DNA from: Candidatus Nanopelagicales bacterium
Lineage (GTDB): Bacteria; Actinomycetota; Actinomycetes; S36-B12; UBA5976
NCBI GenBank assembly: GCA_023260395.1
Contig: JALQVI010000012.1
Span: 1 to 34,781 of the forward strand
Length of the DNA stretch: 34,781 nucleotides
Reading direction: 5' to 3'
Shown here: one piece after another, positions 8,717 to 16,733 of the stretch
Layout of the letters: the number at the start of each line of letters is the position of its first letter
How positions within the stretch are numbered: position 1 is the first letter of the stretch
Translations under genes and position numbers: made by a program
Notes under the pieces: model-generated
What the model saw: only the letters and a program-made list of their open reading frames with translations
The model's database searches: none
What the model was told of the DNA's origin: nothing

Positions 8717-8737
8717 TCGTTCGTACATTTCGAACGA
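8717..8737. terminator. Weak hairpin between convergent SDR and gntR genes
   Basis: TCGTTCG at 8717-8723 pairs perfectly with CGAACGA at 8731-8737 across a 7-base loop. It lies between genes ending at 8713 and 8766. Neither strand shows a good U-tract, so termination may be weak or rho-dependent. Confidence 0.4.
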
Positions 8738-8765
8738 TTAAGTACGTCGATAATTAAATAGCGTG

Positions 8766-9413
8766 TTAGCGAAGTTTGAGCAGCGTGACATCAAGCGCGT
8801 CGAGCACATGTTCGCGAGCTGCTCGATCAGCAGCATCGCCATCATGTGCCTTGAGTGCTTTGATGATTAATGCGTGACCGCGTACTGAATGCAATTGCTC
8901 TTCTTTTGTGTACAACGCAGCAATTCGATAGTTAAAGAAGTGCTGGCTGTTACTACGGTTCAATTTCTCGAGACGAGCATTGCCACACGCGGCAAAGATT
9001 GCAGCGTGAAATTGATTATTCAAGTCAACAACTTGATTGCTTTCGTTGGTCTTGCCTAAAGAATCTTTGTGAGCACCGATTGCTTCAATCTTCTTTGCAG
9101 CCGCAGCGCCGGTCTGTTCGGCAACAAGTCGAGCAGCCATGCCTTCGAGCGCAGCACGTACTTGATAAATCTCGACGATTTCATCACGAGTATGTTCACG
9201 AACGACATAACCGCGCTTAATGCCGATGACGAGATCTTCGGCTTCGAGCAACTGCAAAGCTTCGCGAATAGGGGTACGAGAAGTTTTCAATGTTGCAGCA
9301 AGGTCTGCGGCAATGAGACGTTCGTTAGGGCGAATCACGCCTTGGATGATGTCATCGCGCAACCGATTAAAGGCATCGAGAGTAAGTGACCCATTAGACG
9401 TTTTTTCAGTCAT
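8766..9413 (-). CDS. GntR-family transcriptional regulator, FCD (FadR) subfamily
   Basis: This 215-residue protein has an N-terminal winged helix: IRPNERLIAADLAATLKTSRTPIREAL is the classical GntR recognition region. An all-helical FCD effector domain follows, with the metal-binding type residues in DLNNQFHAAI, RGHALIIKAL and AREHVLDAL. FCD regulators sense organic acids, amino acids or sugar acids and usually repress a neighbouring catabolic operon. It faces the racemase-RidA-DadA-SDR cluster and diverges from the acyl-CoA dehydrogenase, so either could be a target. A good AAAGGA site precedes its ATG. Confidence 0.92.
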   Translation of the reverse strand: MTEKTSNGSLTLDAFNRLRDDIIQGVIRPNERLIAADLAATLKTSRTPIREALQLLEAEDLVIGIKRGYVVREHTRDEIVEIYQVRAALEGMAARLVAEQTGAAAAKKIEAIGAHKDSLGKTNESNQVVDLNNQFHAAIFAACGNARLEKLNRSNSQHFFNYRIAALYTKEEQLHSVRGHALIIKALKAHDGDAADRAAREHVLDALDVTLLKLR

Positions 9414-9429
9414 TGAATTGGTCCTTTAC

Positions 9430-9445
9430 CCCTATAAAACCCTAT
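9430..9445. promoter_or_regulatory. CCCTAT direct repeat in the gntR/acyl-CoA dehydrogenase divergent region
   Basis: CCCTAT occurs at 9430-9435 and 9440-9445, one helical turn apart, 17 bp upstream of the GntR start. It could be part of an autoregulatory operator, but GntR/FCD sites are usually inverted repeats, so this is only a weak suggestion. Confidence 0.25.
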
Positions 9446-9506
9446 GAATACAAGTAATTTTGAGTATAGCGTTCCGCTAGCCTCACCGCCAGAAAAGGAA
9501 TATGTA

Positions 9507-10700
9507 ATGAGTTTTGAATCTGACATGAATCCGCAAGTTCGTGAACTTGCGATGCAGGTTCGCGCATTTATTAATACGCGAGTGATTCCGATGGAACACA
9601 CTTTGCGTGCGGAAGCTCACGGCATTGATCCTGATGTGCGTGTGCAGCTGCAGGATGCGGCACGCGCGGCTGGCGTCTTTGCACCGACAGCGCCGACTGA
9701 GTTTGGGGGCCTTGCGCTTAACCATGTTGGTCAAGCTGTCATCCTCGAAGAGAGCGGTCGCAGTCTGCTCGGACCTACAGCAATCAACTGTGCAGCACCG
9801 GACGAAGGTAACATTTTGTTGCTCGACAAAGTAACAACGCCTGAGCAACGTGAAAAGTATCTTGCTCCCCTGGCCCGTGGCGAAGTGCGTTCGTCGTTCA
9901 GCATGACGGAACCTGCGCCAGGTGCAGGAGCTGATCCTGACATGTTGACCACTGTTGCGACGAAGAATGATTCTGGCTGGGTTATCAATGGCACGAAATG
10001 GTTTATTACTGGTGCAGAAGGCGCTGCATTTTCGATTGTGATGGCACGCACGGATGAAGGCGCAACGATGTTCCTCGTCGATGCCGACAATCCTGGAATG
10101 AATGTTGAACGTTCACTTGAAACTCTCGACAGTGCTTTCAGTGGCGGACATGGTGAAGTGCGATTCACTAACTGCCAAGTATCCGATGATGCTGTACTTG
10201 GTGAAGTTGGTCAAGGATTTAAGTACGCGCAGGTTCGTCTCGGCCCTGCACGTCTCACACATTGCATGCGGTGGTTAGGTGCTGCACGTCGTGCGCATGA
10301 AACTGCAGTGGCGTATGCAGTTGACCGTCCGATGTTTGATAGCAAGCTCAGCTCGCTTGGCATGGCCCAACAAATGATTGCCGACAATGAAATCGACATT
10401 GCTGCCAGCCGTGCGCTAATTCATCGTGCAGCGTGGGTTCTCGACCAAGGTCAAGCCGCACGCAAAGAAACGTCAATCGCTAAGACTTTCGTGGCCGAAG
10501 CAACCTACCGAATTGTTGATCGCTCGATGCAACTGTGTGGTGCCGCCGGAACTTCAGGCGACCTGCCCATCGCTCAAATCTTCCGTGACATCCGTCCATT
10601 CCGTATTTATGACGGCCCATCGGAAGTACACCGTTGGTCGCTAGCTCGCCGTGCCGCTCGACAGGCTGAAAATGGTGTTCTTCCTGGTGATTGGGCATAA
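9507..10700 (+). CDS. Acyl-CoA dehydrogenase family protein (ACAD11-like)
   Basis: The 397-residue flavoenzyme shows the acyl-CoA dehydrogenase order. A helical N-domain ends in APTEFGGLAL; SFSMTEPAPGAGADPDML and WVINGTKWFITGA form the FAD/substrate beta domain. The C-terminal segment QLCGAAGTSGDLPIAQIFRDIRPFRIYDGPSEVHRWSLAR is characteristic of the family. The ATG at 9507 has AAGGA seven bases upstream and is preferred to the in-frame ATG at 9444, which would add 21 residues of intergenic character. The next gene is an APH-type kinase; the same two domains are fused in human ACAD10/ACAD11. It may therefore act on a phosphorylated hydroxyacyl-CoA rather than in ordinary beta-oxidation. Confidence 0.9.
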   Translation: MSFESDMNPQVRELAMQVRAFINTRVIPMEHTLRAEAHGIDPDVRVQLQDAARAAGVFAPTAPTEFGGLALNHVGQAVILEESGRSLLGPTAINCAAPDEGNILLLDKVTTPEQREKYLAPLARGEVRSSFSMTEPAPGAGADPDMLTTVATKNDSGWVINGTKWFITGAEGAAFSIVMARTDEGATMFLVDADNPGMNVERSLETLDSAFSGGHGEVRFTNCQVSDDAVLGEVGQGFKYAQVRLGPARLTHCMRWLGAARRAHETAVAYAVDRPMFDSKLSSLGMAQQMIADNEIDIAASRALIHRAAWVLDQGQAARKETSIAKTFVAEATYRIVDRSMQLCGAAGTSGDLPIAQIFRDIRPFRIYDGPSEVHRWSLARRAARQAENGVLPGDWA

Positions 10701-10705
10701 ATCTA

Positions 10706-11785
10706 GTGACAACTGAGCCTGCTGGGTTACGTCTGGGACCGCTGCAACAGTGGTTCACAGACAACATCGAGGGCTTTGATTCATCAGCCCCGATTGTTGC
10801 TGATCTCTTGGCTGGCGGCCGTTCCAACGTGTCATATCGCCTGGCAGACGCCAGTGGTCGTTCGTATGTATTGCGTCGACCACCATTGGGTCACGTCATG
10901 CCTAGCGCGCACGACATGTTGCGTGAACATCGAGTGTTGAGCGGATTGAATTCTGTCGCCTATCCGACTCCCCGCACATTGGGATTATGTGACGACGAGT
11001 CAGTCATTGGTGCCAAGTTCATGGTGATGGATTTTGTCGATGGTCGAGTTATCGCTGACCGTGATGATGCTGCAACGTTGACACCGGGTCAAGCCGAAAC
11101 AATTTCACGCAATCTGGTACACACTCTTGCGCAACTTCATCAGGTCAATCCTGAAGCTGCTGGCTTGCAAGAACTCGGTCGCCCGCAAGGCTACTTACAA
11201 CGGCAAGCAAAGCGTTGGGGTGAGCAATGGGAGCTGACAAAGACGCGTGAACTACCTGAGATCAACGAACTACATGCATGGCTAACTGAACAGCTTTCCC
11301 ATTTACCAGCCGACTTGCCGACATCAATCGTGCATGGTGACTATCGCATCGACAATGTGATTCTTGATGCCACAACATTCGACATCAAAGCCGTGCTCGA
11401 TTGGGAAATGTCCACACTCGGTGATCCGATCTCAGACCTCGCCATCACACTCGTGTATTGGTCACAAGCAACTGACACTTTGCGCGCTGCCATTCCGGTC
11501 GCAGAACATGTGACAGAAGGTCCTGGCTTCTGGACGCGCGAACAGGTGCTGACGGAGTATCTGGCAGTCACCGGATTGAATGCAGATCACTTGGACGAAT
11601 GTGTTGCATTGGCATGCTTCAAGCTTGCCGTCATCATGGAATCAATTCACAAACGCAATCTCGAGGGTCTGCAGCTCGGAGCCGCAAGTGGCACCGATAG
11701 CCCCATGGGTGAAGCAACAGTCGCTCTGACAAAACTCGGACTTGCCACAATTTCGCACGGCGCAATACCTGCGCTTAATAGCTAG
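10706..11785 (+). CDS. APH-family phosphotransferase (ACAD10/11 N-domain or LvaA-like kinase)
   Basis: This 359-residue protein has the kinase-like APH fold motifs: the nucleotide-loop region ADLLAGGRSNVSYRL, the catalytic SIVHGDYRIDNVILD (Brenner's HGDxxxxN) and the metal-binding VLDWEMSTLGDPISDLA. Despite the family name it is unlikely to confer antibiotic resistance. Proteins with this sequence pattern beside an acyl-CoA dehydrogenase phosphorylate 4-hydroxyacyl-CoA in levulinate catabolism (LvaA) or form the kinase domain of ACAD10/11. The GTG at 10706, five bases after the previous stop, is chosen; an in-frame TTG at 10691 overlaps the dehydrogenase and is the alternative. Neither has a strong ribosome site. 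Confidence 0.85.
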   Translation: MTTEPAGLRLGPLQQWFTDNIEGFDSSAPIVADLLAGGRSNVSYRLADASGRSYVLRRPPLGHVMPSAHDMLREHRVLSGLNSVAYPTPRTLGLCDDESVIGAKFMVMDFVDGRVIADRDDAATLTPGQAETISRNLVHTLAQLHQVNPEAAGLQELGRPQGYLQRQAKRWGEQWELTKTRELPEINELHAWLTEQLSHLPADLPTSIVHGDYRIDNVILDATTFDIKAVLDWEMSTLGDPISDLAITLVYWSQATDTLRAAIPVAEHVTEGPGFWTREQVLTEYLAVTGLNADHLDECVALACFKLAVIMESIHKRNLEGLQLGAASGTDSPMGEATVALTKLGLATISHGAIPALNS

Positions 11786-11794
11786 GAGAACAAC

Positions 11795-12742
11795 ATGTCG
11801 GAAAAACGTGACATTGGAACAATGTTCGGTGCAGGTGCACCATCAACATTTATGGGACTACCTGCGATTGAAACACCAACATCGGAATATAACTCCGTCG
11901 TTTTTGGCGCTCCGTGTGCTACTCCGTATGAATCCGTCGGGGCCTATTGCGCCGATGCTCCGAATGCTATTCGCAGTGCAATCAGTGGCTATGCAGCCAA
12001 TATCTTGCACATGGATTTCGACTTCATGGAACCGCTATTCCCTCATGGTGTGGATTCCGCGGACCTTGGGGATCTGCCGTACGACGAGAATGACGCAGTC
12101 GCAAACCGCGCTGCCATTCGTAACACTGTGGCCGCGATTCTTGATGCTGGCGCGGTTCCTGTTGTCATTGGCGGTGACGATTCAATTCCCATCCCGATGA
12201 TTGATGCATTTGCTGGTCGCGGCGAATACTTCGTGGTTCAGATCGATGCACACATTGATTGGCGTGACGAAGTTCGTGGCGAAAAGCTCGGCCTGTCCTC
12301 GACCATGCGTCGTGCGATGGAAATGGATCACATCACAGGCATGCTTCAAGTCGGTCAGCGCGGCATTGGTTCAGCTCGACCTGTCGATTACCAAGATGCA
12401 TTAGCAGCAGGTGTTCAATTCGTACCAGCGCGACAAGTAGCAGCCGAAGGTATTCAGGCAGCAATCGATAAAGTCCCCGCTGGTGCGAATGTCATCATCG
12501 CGCTGGACTGCGATGCTCTTGATCCATCAATCGTTCCTGGCGTAATCGGGCGTGCACCTGGTGGGCTGACGTACTGGAATGTTGTCGAACTACTTCATGG
12601 CATTTCCGCCAAGGCCAACATTGCTGCATTCGACCTGGTTGAATTCATGCCGGATGTTGATGTCGATGCAATTGGCGCACTGAATAACGCCCGCATCATC
12701 TGCAACGTTTTAGGTTTGGCTTCCCGCCAAGCTCATTCGTGA
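11795..12742 (+). CDS. Ureohydrolase (agmatinase/arginase family) with altered first metal motif
   Basis: The 315-residue protein has the arginase/agmatinase binuclear manganese motifs DAHID (Asp151, His153, Asp155) and LDCDALDP (Asp237, Asp239), followed by the family's DLVEFMP. The first motif, normally GGDHS with a metal-binding His, reads GGDDS (Asp129). Members cleave a guanidino group to urea; substrates include agmatine, guanidinobutyrate, guanidinopropionate and formiminoglutamate-like compounds. The Asp makes a plain agmatinase call uncertain. AGGAG lies upstream of the ATG, and it follows the kinase gene by nine bases, so it is probably in the same transcript. Confidence 0.87.
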   Translation: MSEKRDIGTMFGAGAPSTFMGLPAIETPTSEYNSVVFGAPCATPYESVGAYCADAPNAIRSAISGYAANILHMDFDFMEPLFPHGVDSADLGDLPYDENDAVANRAAIRNTVAAILDAGAVPVVIGGDDSIPIPMIDAFAGRGEYFVVQIDAHIDWRDEVRGEKLGLSSTMRRAMEMDHITGMLQVGQRGIGSARPVDYQDALAAGVQFVPARQVAAEGIQAAIDKVPAGANVIIALDCDALDPSIVPGVIGRAPGGLTYWNVVELLHGISAKANIAAFDLVEFMPDVDVDAIGALNNARIICNVLGLASRQAHS

Positions 12743-12839
12743 AATCTTTCACGACACCAGCCAATTCGAATATTTACTCACCACGCTAAATCACAGATTT
12801 GCCCATAGCCTTATTGGTACATCCTTGAAAGGTAATGCG

Positions 12840-13634
12840 GTGTCCCAAAAAAATTTAGTGCTGTTGTGGGCTCAAGAGTTCAACGAGAAGACAGGCACTC
12901 TGCCCGATACCAACAATGTGTGGACGTACGACATCGGCAGCAAATTTGATGGCTGGGGCAATCAGGAACTCGAGTATTACACCGACCACAGCGCAGCAAC
13001 AGATGGCCAAGGAAACTTAGTCATCAACGCAACTCGAATTCCAGATGGCCACGAAGCGCTAGGCGAATTTCCTCACCTCGAGTTCCTCAGTACTCGCATG
13101 CATACTAAAAATCATTACGCCTTTAAGTACGGACGTATCGAAGCGCGTATCAAAATGCCAGCTGGACAAGGAACATGGCCAGCGCTTTGGATGCTCGGTA
13201 CTTCCTTTGGCGACAAGGAATGGCCGCATTGCGGAGAAATTGACATCGTCGAAGTCGGCGACGACAAACATCTGTTGCATTGCACGCTTCATGGACCTGA
13301 TTACTTTGGTGACAATGGCCTTGCCGGTCCAACCTCACGGCCCGAGTCGGACTTTTCAGCAGATTTCAATACCTATGCAATCGAGTGGCTACCGGGAAAA
13401 ATCGACTGGTATTTCAACGATGAGCTCGTGGCGTCAAAGACCGAAGCTGATGCAATTGCACGCCAAAGTCACTGGGTATTCGATGAAGAATTCTTCCTGA
13501 TTGCAAATCTGGCGATGGGTGGAACATTTGTTCCCGGTGGCATTGATCCGAAACTCGATTCCGCAACCTTCACCATTGATTACATACGCCATTATGCAAT
13601 CAATGGTGTCGGCAACGTTCGCCGAGTCAGTTAG
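12840..13634 (+). CDS. Glycoside hydrolase family 16 (beta-glucanase type), no signal peptide
   Basis: The 264-residue protein is a single GH16 domain. The catalytic EIDIVE (nucleophile and acid/base glutamates) occurs in WPHCGEIDIVEVG, preceded by YGRIEARIKMPAGQGTWPALWMLG and followed by HTYAIEW-like FNTYAIEWLPGKIDWYFND, all standard for laminarinase/lichenase-like enzymes. The GTG at 12840 has AAAGG seven bases upstream and is preferred to the TTG at 12825. With either start the catalytic domain begins at once (LVLLWAQEFN), with no signal peptide, lipobox or binding module. The enzyme thus appears cytoplasmic, unlike most of the family. Substrate specificity cannot be fixed from sequence. 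Confidence 0.9.
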   Translation: MSQKNLVLLWAQEFNEKTGTLPDTNNVWTYDIGSKFDGWGNQELEYYTDHSAATDGQGNLVINATRIPDGHEALGEFPHLEFLSTRMHTKNHYAFKYGRIEARIKMPAGQGTWPALWMLGTSFGDKEWPHCGEIDIVEVGDDKHLLHCTLHGPDYFGDNGLAGPTSRPESDFSADFNTYAIEWLPGKIDWYFNDELVASKTEADAIARQSHWVFDEEFFLIANLAMGGTFVPGGIDPKLDSATFTIDYIRHYAINGVGNVRRVS

Positions 13635-13639
13635 CGCAG

Positions 13640-14935
13640 TTAGCCCATCACGGTGCCTGATGACGCCTCGTTGATGGCTCGCTTTCGGGAAAATGTTCCA
13701 ATGTTGATGGTCAATCCGGTACGCGTACACTCAAAATGAACTGGATTTTCGTCATGATCCACGCCAGATTCAACCGCATTAATAAGGTGGGCCATCAACT
13801 GCCCAGCCGTCGGAGCATTCTTAAATTGGTTGCCACTTGAGCCAATTGCCACGAAAAACCCTGGAACATCCGTCATGTCGTAAATCGGCGTCCAGTCTGA
13901 GGCCACGTCATAAATGCCAACTACCCCACTTGCGCTGCCTGGAACCAGCAAATCTGGCAACCGGCGGGCCGCACGAGTCACCTGGGCGTCGAAGAGCTCT
14001 TGTGTTCTGGACATATTTGCTTGATCTGGGTCTTCTACCCATTGAAATGGATCACATTCAGGTTCGGTGCCGCCAATAATCAGCGAATCACCAATTTCGG
14101 GTCGAATATAGACGCCAGTATCCAAATCCCCAATGATTGGTGGGTTTTTGAGAGATTTTGGCGCCGAAACATGGTGTACTTCTTGGCGCATTGGACGGGT
14201 ACTAATCGTAAAATCTGAGCCAGCACCGGCCATTTCATTGACTTTTCCCGACCATGGCCCAGCCACATTGACCACAATTGGGGCCGAAATGAACGTTCCA
14301 GCAGCATCCTGAACGCCTGAAATTCGGCCATTTTGCTTGATAATTGCCGATATTTCAGTTTTGAAACGGAAATCTACACCTTTGGCCTTGGCCGCATCGG
14401 CCAAATTCACAGCTGCTTGCTGAGGATCGCTGACATACCCACCCTGTGGGGTGTACATCGCGCTGATGGTTTCGGTCGCATCTTCCCAAAACGCCGGATC
14501 GTCAATCTTTTTTGGTGGCCAGTAACGACCAGTGTCAATAGTTGGAACAACTTCGAGCAATCCTTCGGCATCCAGGATGCGATGGTCAATTCCAGCCTTG
14601 TCGAAAAGTTCCGACGTGCGCTCCAGGCTGACGACTGGTACGTCCATCATGGCGACGCCAATGTTGTGCACCGAGACTAAACCTTCGTTGGAAGCAGCTT
14701 CCAAATGTGCCTGCCAATCCAACCAACAATGAAAAGACTCCCAAGCCAAAGCAACTGCGTCGAGTGTCGAGTAGTTAAAACGAATCACAGCACTCGAGGA
14801 ACTCGTTGAACCTTGGCCAGGTCCGGCAGCTTTGTCGACAACACATACCGACTTACCGCTTCGCGCTAATTCAAAAGCAACAGCCGAACCAATAACGCCC
14901 GCGCCGATAACAATTGCATCGTATGAATCAGACAT
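13640..14935 (-). CDS. FAD-dependent oxidoreductase, DAO/sarcosine-oxidase-beta type
   Basis: The 431-residue flavoprotein starts with AIVIGAGVIGSAVAFELARSGKSVCVVD (FAD-binding Rossmann motif). GSTSSSSAVIRFNYS matches the sarcosine/dimethylglycine oxidase family, as does the C-terminal IYDMTDVPGFFVAIGSSGNQFKNAPTAGQLMA. It should oxidise a primary or secondary amine or amino acid; the acceptor and substrate are unknown. Its stop lies only five bases from the GH16 stop, with no terminator visible. It follows the histidine-kinase gene by 16 bases on the same strand, so it may be co-transcribed with that two-component system. Confidence 0.88.
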   Translation of the reverse strand: MSDSYDAIVIGAGVIGSAVAFELARSGKSVCVVDKAAGPGQGSTSSSSAVIRFNYSTLDAVALAWESFHCWLDWQAHLEAASNEGLVSVHNIGVAMMDVPVVSLERTSELFDKAGIDHRILDAEGLLEVVPTIDTGRYWPPKKIDDPAFWEDATETISAMYTPQGGYVSDPQQAAVNLADAAKAKGVDFRFKTEISAIIKQNGRISGVQDAAGTFISAPIVVNVAGPWSGKVNEMAGAGSDFTISTRPMRQEVHHVSAPKSLKNPPIIGDLDTGVYIRPEIGDSLIIGGTEPECDPFQWVEDPDQANMSRTQELFDAQVTRAARRLPDLLVPGSASGVVGIYDVASDWTPIYDMTDVPGFFVAIGSSGNQFKNAPTAGQLMAHLINAVESGVDHDENPVHFECTRTGLTINIGTFSRKRAINEASSGTVMG

Positions 14936-14951
14936 AGTTGGATTCTGCCAG

Positions 14952-16718
14952 TTAATTGTTCAACGGAACAGCAACTCGCGCTTCTAGGACCGTGCCTCCA
15001 GAAAATGCAGGTGAAAGCGTCCAATCGATACACAGTTCGTCGTAAAGGTGAAGTCCAAGACCAGGATTCTGGCTGAGTTGGATTCCCTTACCATTATCAG
15101 AAACTCTGACAAACAATGATTCATTGTCGCTAGAAAGTTGAACCGTAGCTCGCGTTGCAGGCCCGTGTCGCGATGCATTCGACAGTGCCTCGCGGATGAC
15201 CTCGCCTGTACATTCTGCAAGCAATGGATGCCGTTCCAACAAAGACAATGCATTTGGGGCAACGTCCCATGTCACGTGAAGAACGCCGTCCCACACTTCA
15301 CTCAATCGAGATTGAATCTCACTGAAGGTTTCACCAGATTGCTCGACGTCAACAAGTTTGCGCAGTGCTTGTGAAATATCGTTACGAATACTTTCAATTG
15401 ATTCGGCCGTCGGTTGTGGATCTTGACCAAGTTTGATTGTCGCTGCATAAAGCGCACTCAATAGGGAGCCGTGCATAACGTAAGCCAAACGATGTCGAGC
15501 ACGCCATGCATGTTGTCGCAAAACACCTAGGGCACTTTCCAGTTCATTTTCTTTAGCTAGTAAATCTTCGATCGCCATTGAGCGTCGCGCAATGAGTAGA
15601 GAATATCCAAGGTTTGCCGCTGCAATGGCTCCACCTGAAATTGCTGCTGGGACATACACGCCCGTTGGCGTGGCTAGACCCATCGACCCACGTACATAGA
15701 TCAACATCGGTGCTACAACTGAAAAGGTCGGCAACAAAATTAAAGCAGCAGTTATTGGCGCTAGGTTCACACGTACGAGTGACTTTTCAAGTAGCCAAAA
15801 AATGAGAAACGTTGCTGGTACGACAAAAAGTGCAAAGTGCTGACGTTGCCCTTGATCTAAGGTTCGTGTTGCACCTGAGAGCAAAGCTGCAAGTAATAAC
15901 ATCGCCGAAACCACAGGACGAACGGATTCTGCGAGGTTAATTCGAGCTGGCATTCGAGGCTTAATCGGAGCCAACACAACTTGGTTCGTCAGTGCAGGCA
16001 CTTCGCTAACTTCACGAACAAGCTGATGACTCAACGGGCGCAATTCTGTTTCGATGTATTGGCTCATGTCTGAAATAGCCTGCGCTTGGTCGCCGGATTC
16101 TCGTACCCGACTTAGTAGCGAGTCAAGTTCCTGCACACGTGGATTTACGTTGTCTTGTACATATTTCAATAGATTGCTATTTGTTTCATCAATACGAATT
16201 TGAAGCGTGCGATTTAATTCTTGGAGTCTGCTGGTCGCAGACATCAAAGACTTAGCAATCGTTTGGTTCTGATCATTTAATGCCACCAAGATTGCGGAGA
16301 TAACCAACGCAGAGACGATAAATATCGAACCGTATCCAATGCGATAAGCCAACATCGGATCCGAAGTGAGTCCATAAGCAACTGTGACTTGGCCGAGAAA
16401 TGAACCACGACAAACCTGGGCAACCAAAAATGCAAGCAACGTTCGAAGCGGTTTTGACTCGACAACATTTGGGTTATGTATAAGTCGGGCACTAACCAAA
16501 ATCACGATTGCGAAAATAACGTCAGTCGCAATAACTAATGCAATCCAGAAAGGCCAGGATCCTCCAAGACTGCGCTTATCAATAAAGATAGGGCTCAGCG
16601 TTGATGGAACTAAATAGAGAAGAATAACTTTCCAACTCAATGACGAAGGTAACCCCAACAACGTCCACACTGAACGCTGTTTGAGCTGCTCGTAATCTTG
16701 AGCTGTTAATGAATGCAT
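14952..16718 (-). CDS. Multi-pass membrane sensor histidine kinase (NarL/LuxR-partner type)
   Basis: The 588-residue protein has about four membrane segments in residues 25-150 and a polar helical stretch of about 120 residues. A second set of about four membrane segments spans roughly 270-385, and the kinase core follows. The phospho-acceptor region reads LAYVMHGSLLSALYAATIKL with His416; the usual acidic residue after His is Gly. The ATPase domain has REALSNASRHG (Asn514), SDNGKGI (Asp541) and PGLGLHLY. No recognisable ligand-binding domain is present, so the membrane region is probably the sensor. It lies 15 bases after its likely partner, the LuxR-type regulator. Confidence 0.85.
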   Translation of the reverse strand: MHSLTAQDYEQLKQRSVWTLLGLPSSLSWKVILLYLVPSTLSPIFIDKRSLGGSWPFWIALVIATDVIFAIVILVSARLIHNPNVVESKPLRTLLAFLVAQVCRGSFLGQVTVAYGLTSDPMLAYRIGYGSIFIVSALVISAILVALNDQNQTIAKSLMSATSRLQELNRTLQIRIDETNSNLLKYVQDNVNPRVQELDSLLSRVRESGDQAQAISDMSQYIETELRPLSHQLVREVSEVPALTNQVVLAPIKPRMPARINLAESVRPVVSAMLLLAALLSGATRTLDQGQRQHFALFVVPATFLIFWLLEKSLVRVNLAPITAALILLPTFSVVAPMLIYVRGSMGLATPTGVYVPAAISGGAIAAANLGYSLLIARRSMAIEDLLAKENELESALGVLRQHAWRARHRLAYVMHGSLLSALYAATIKLGQDPQPTAESIESIRNDISQALRKLVDVEQSGETFSEIQSRLSEVWDGVLHVTWDVAPNALSLLERHPLLAECTGEVIREALSNASRHGPATRATVQLSSDNESLFVRVSDNGKGIQLSQNPGLGLHLYDELCIDWTLSPAFSGGTVLEARVAVPLNN

Positions 16719-16733
16719 GTGAAAGTTAGAAAA

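Noticed and set aside
10706-11785. Aminoglycoside resistance gene
   Set aside because: APH-fold motifs are present, but the adjacency to an ACAD11-like dehydrogenase fits the metabolic kinase subgroup.
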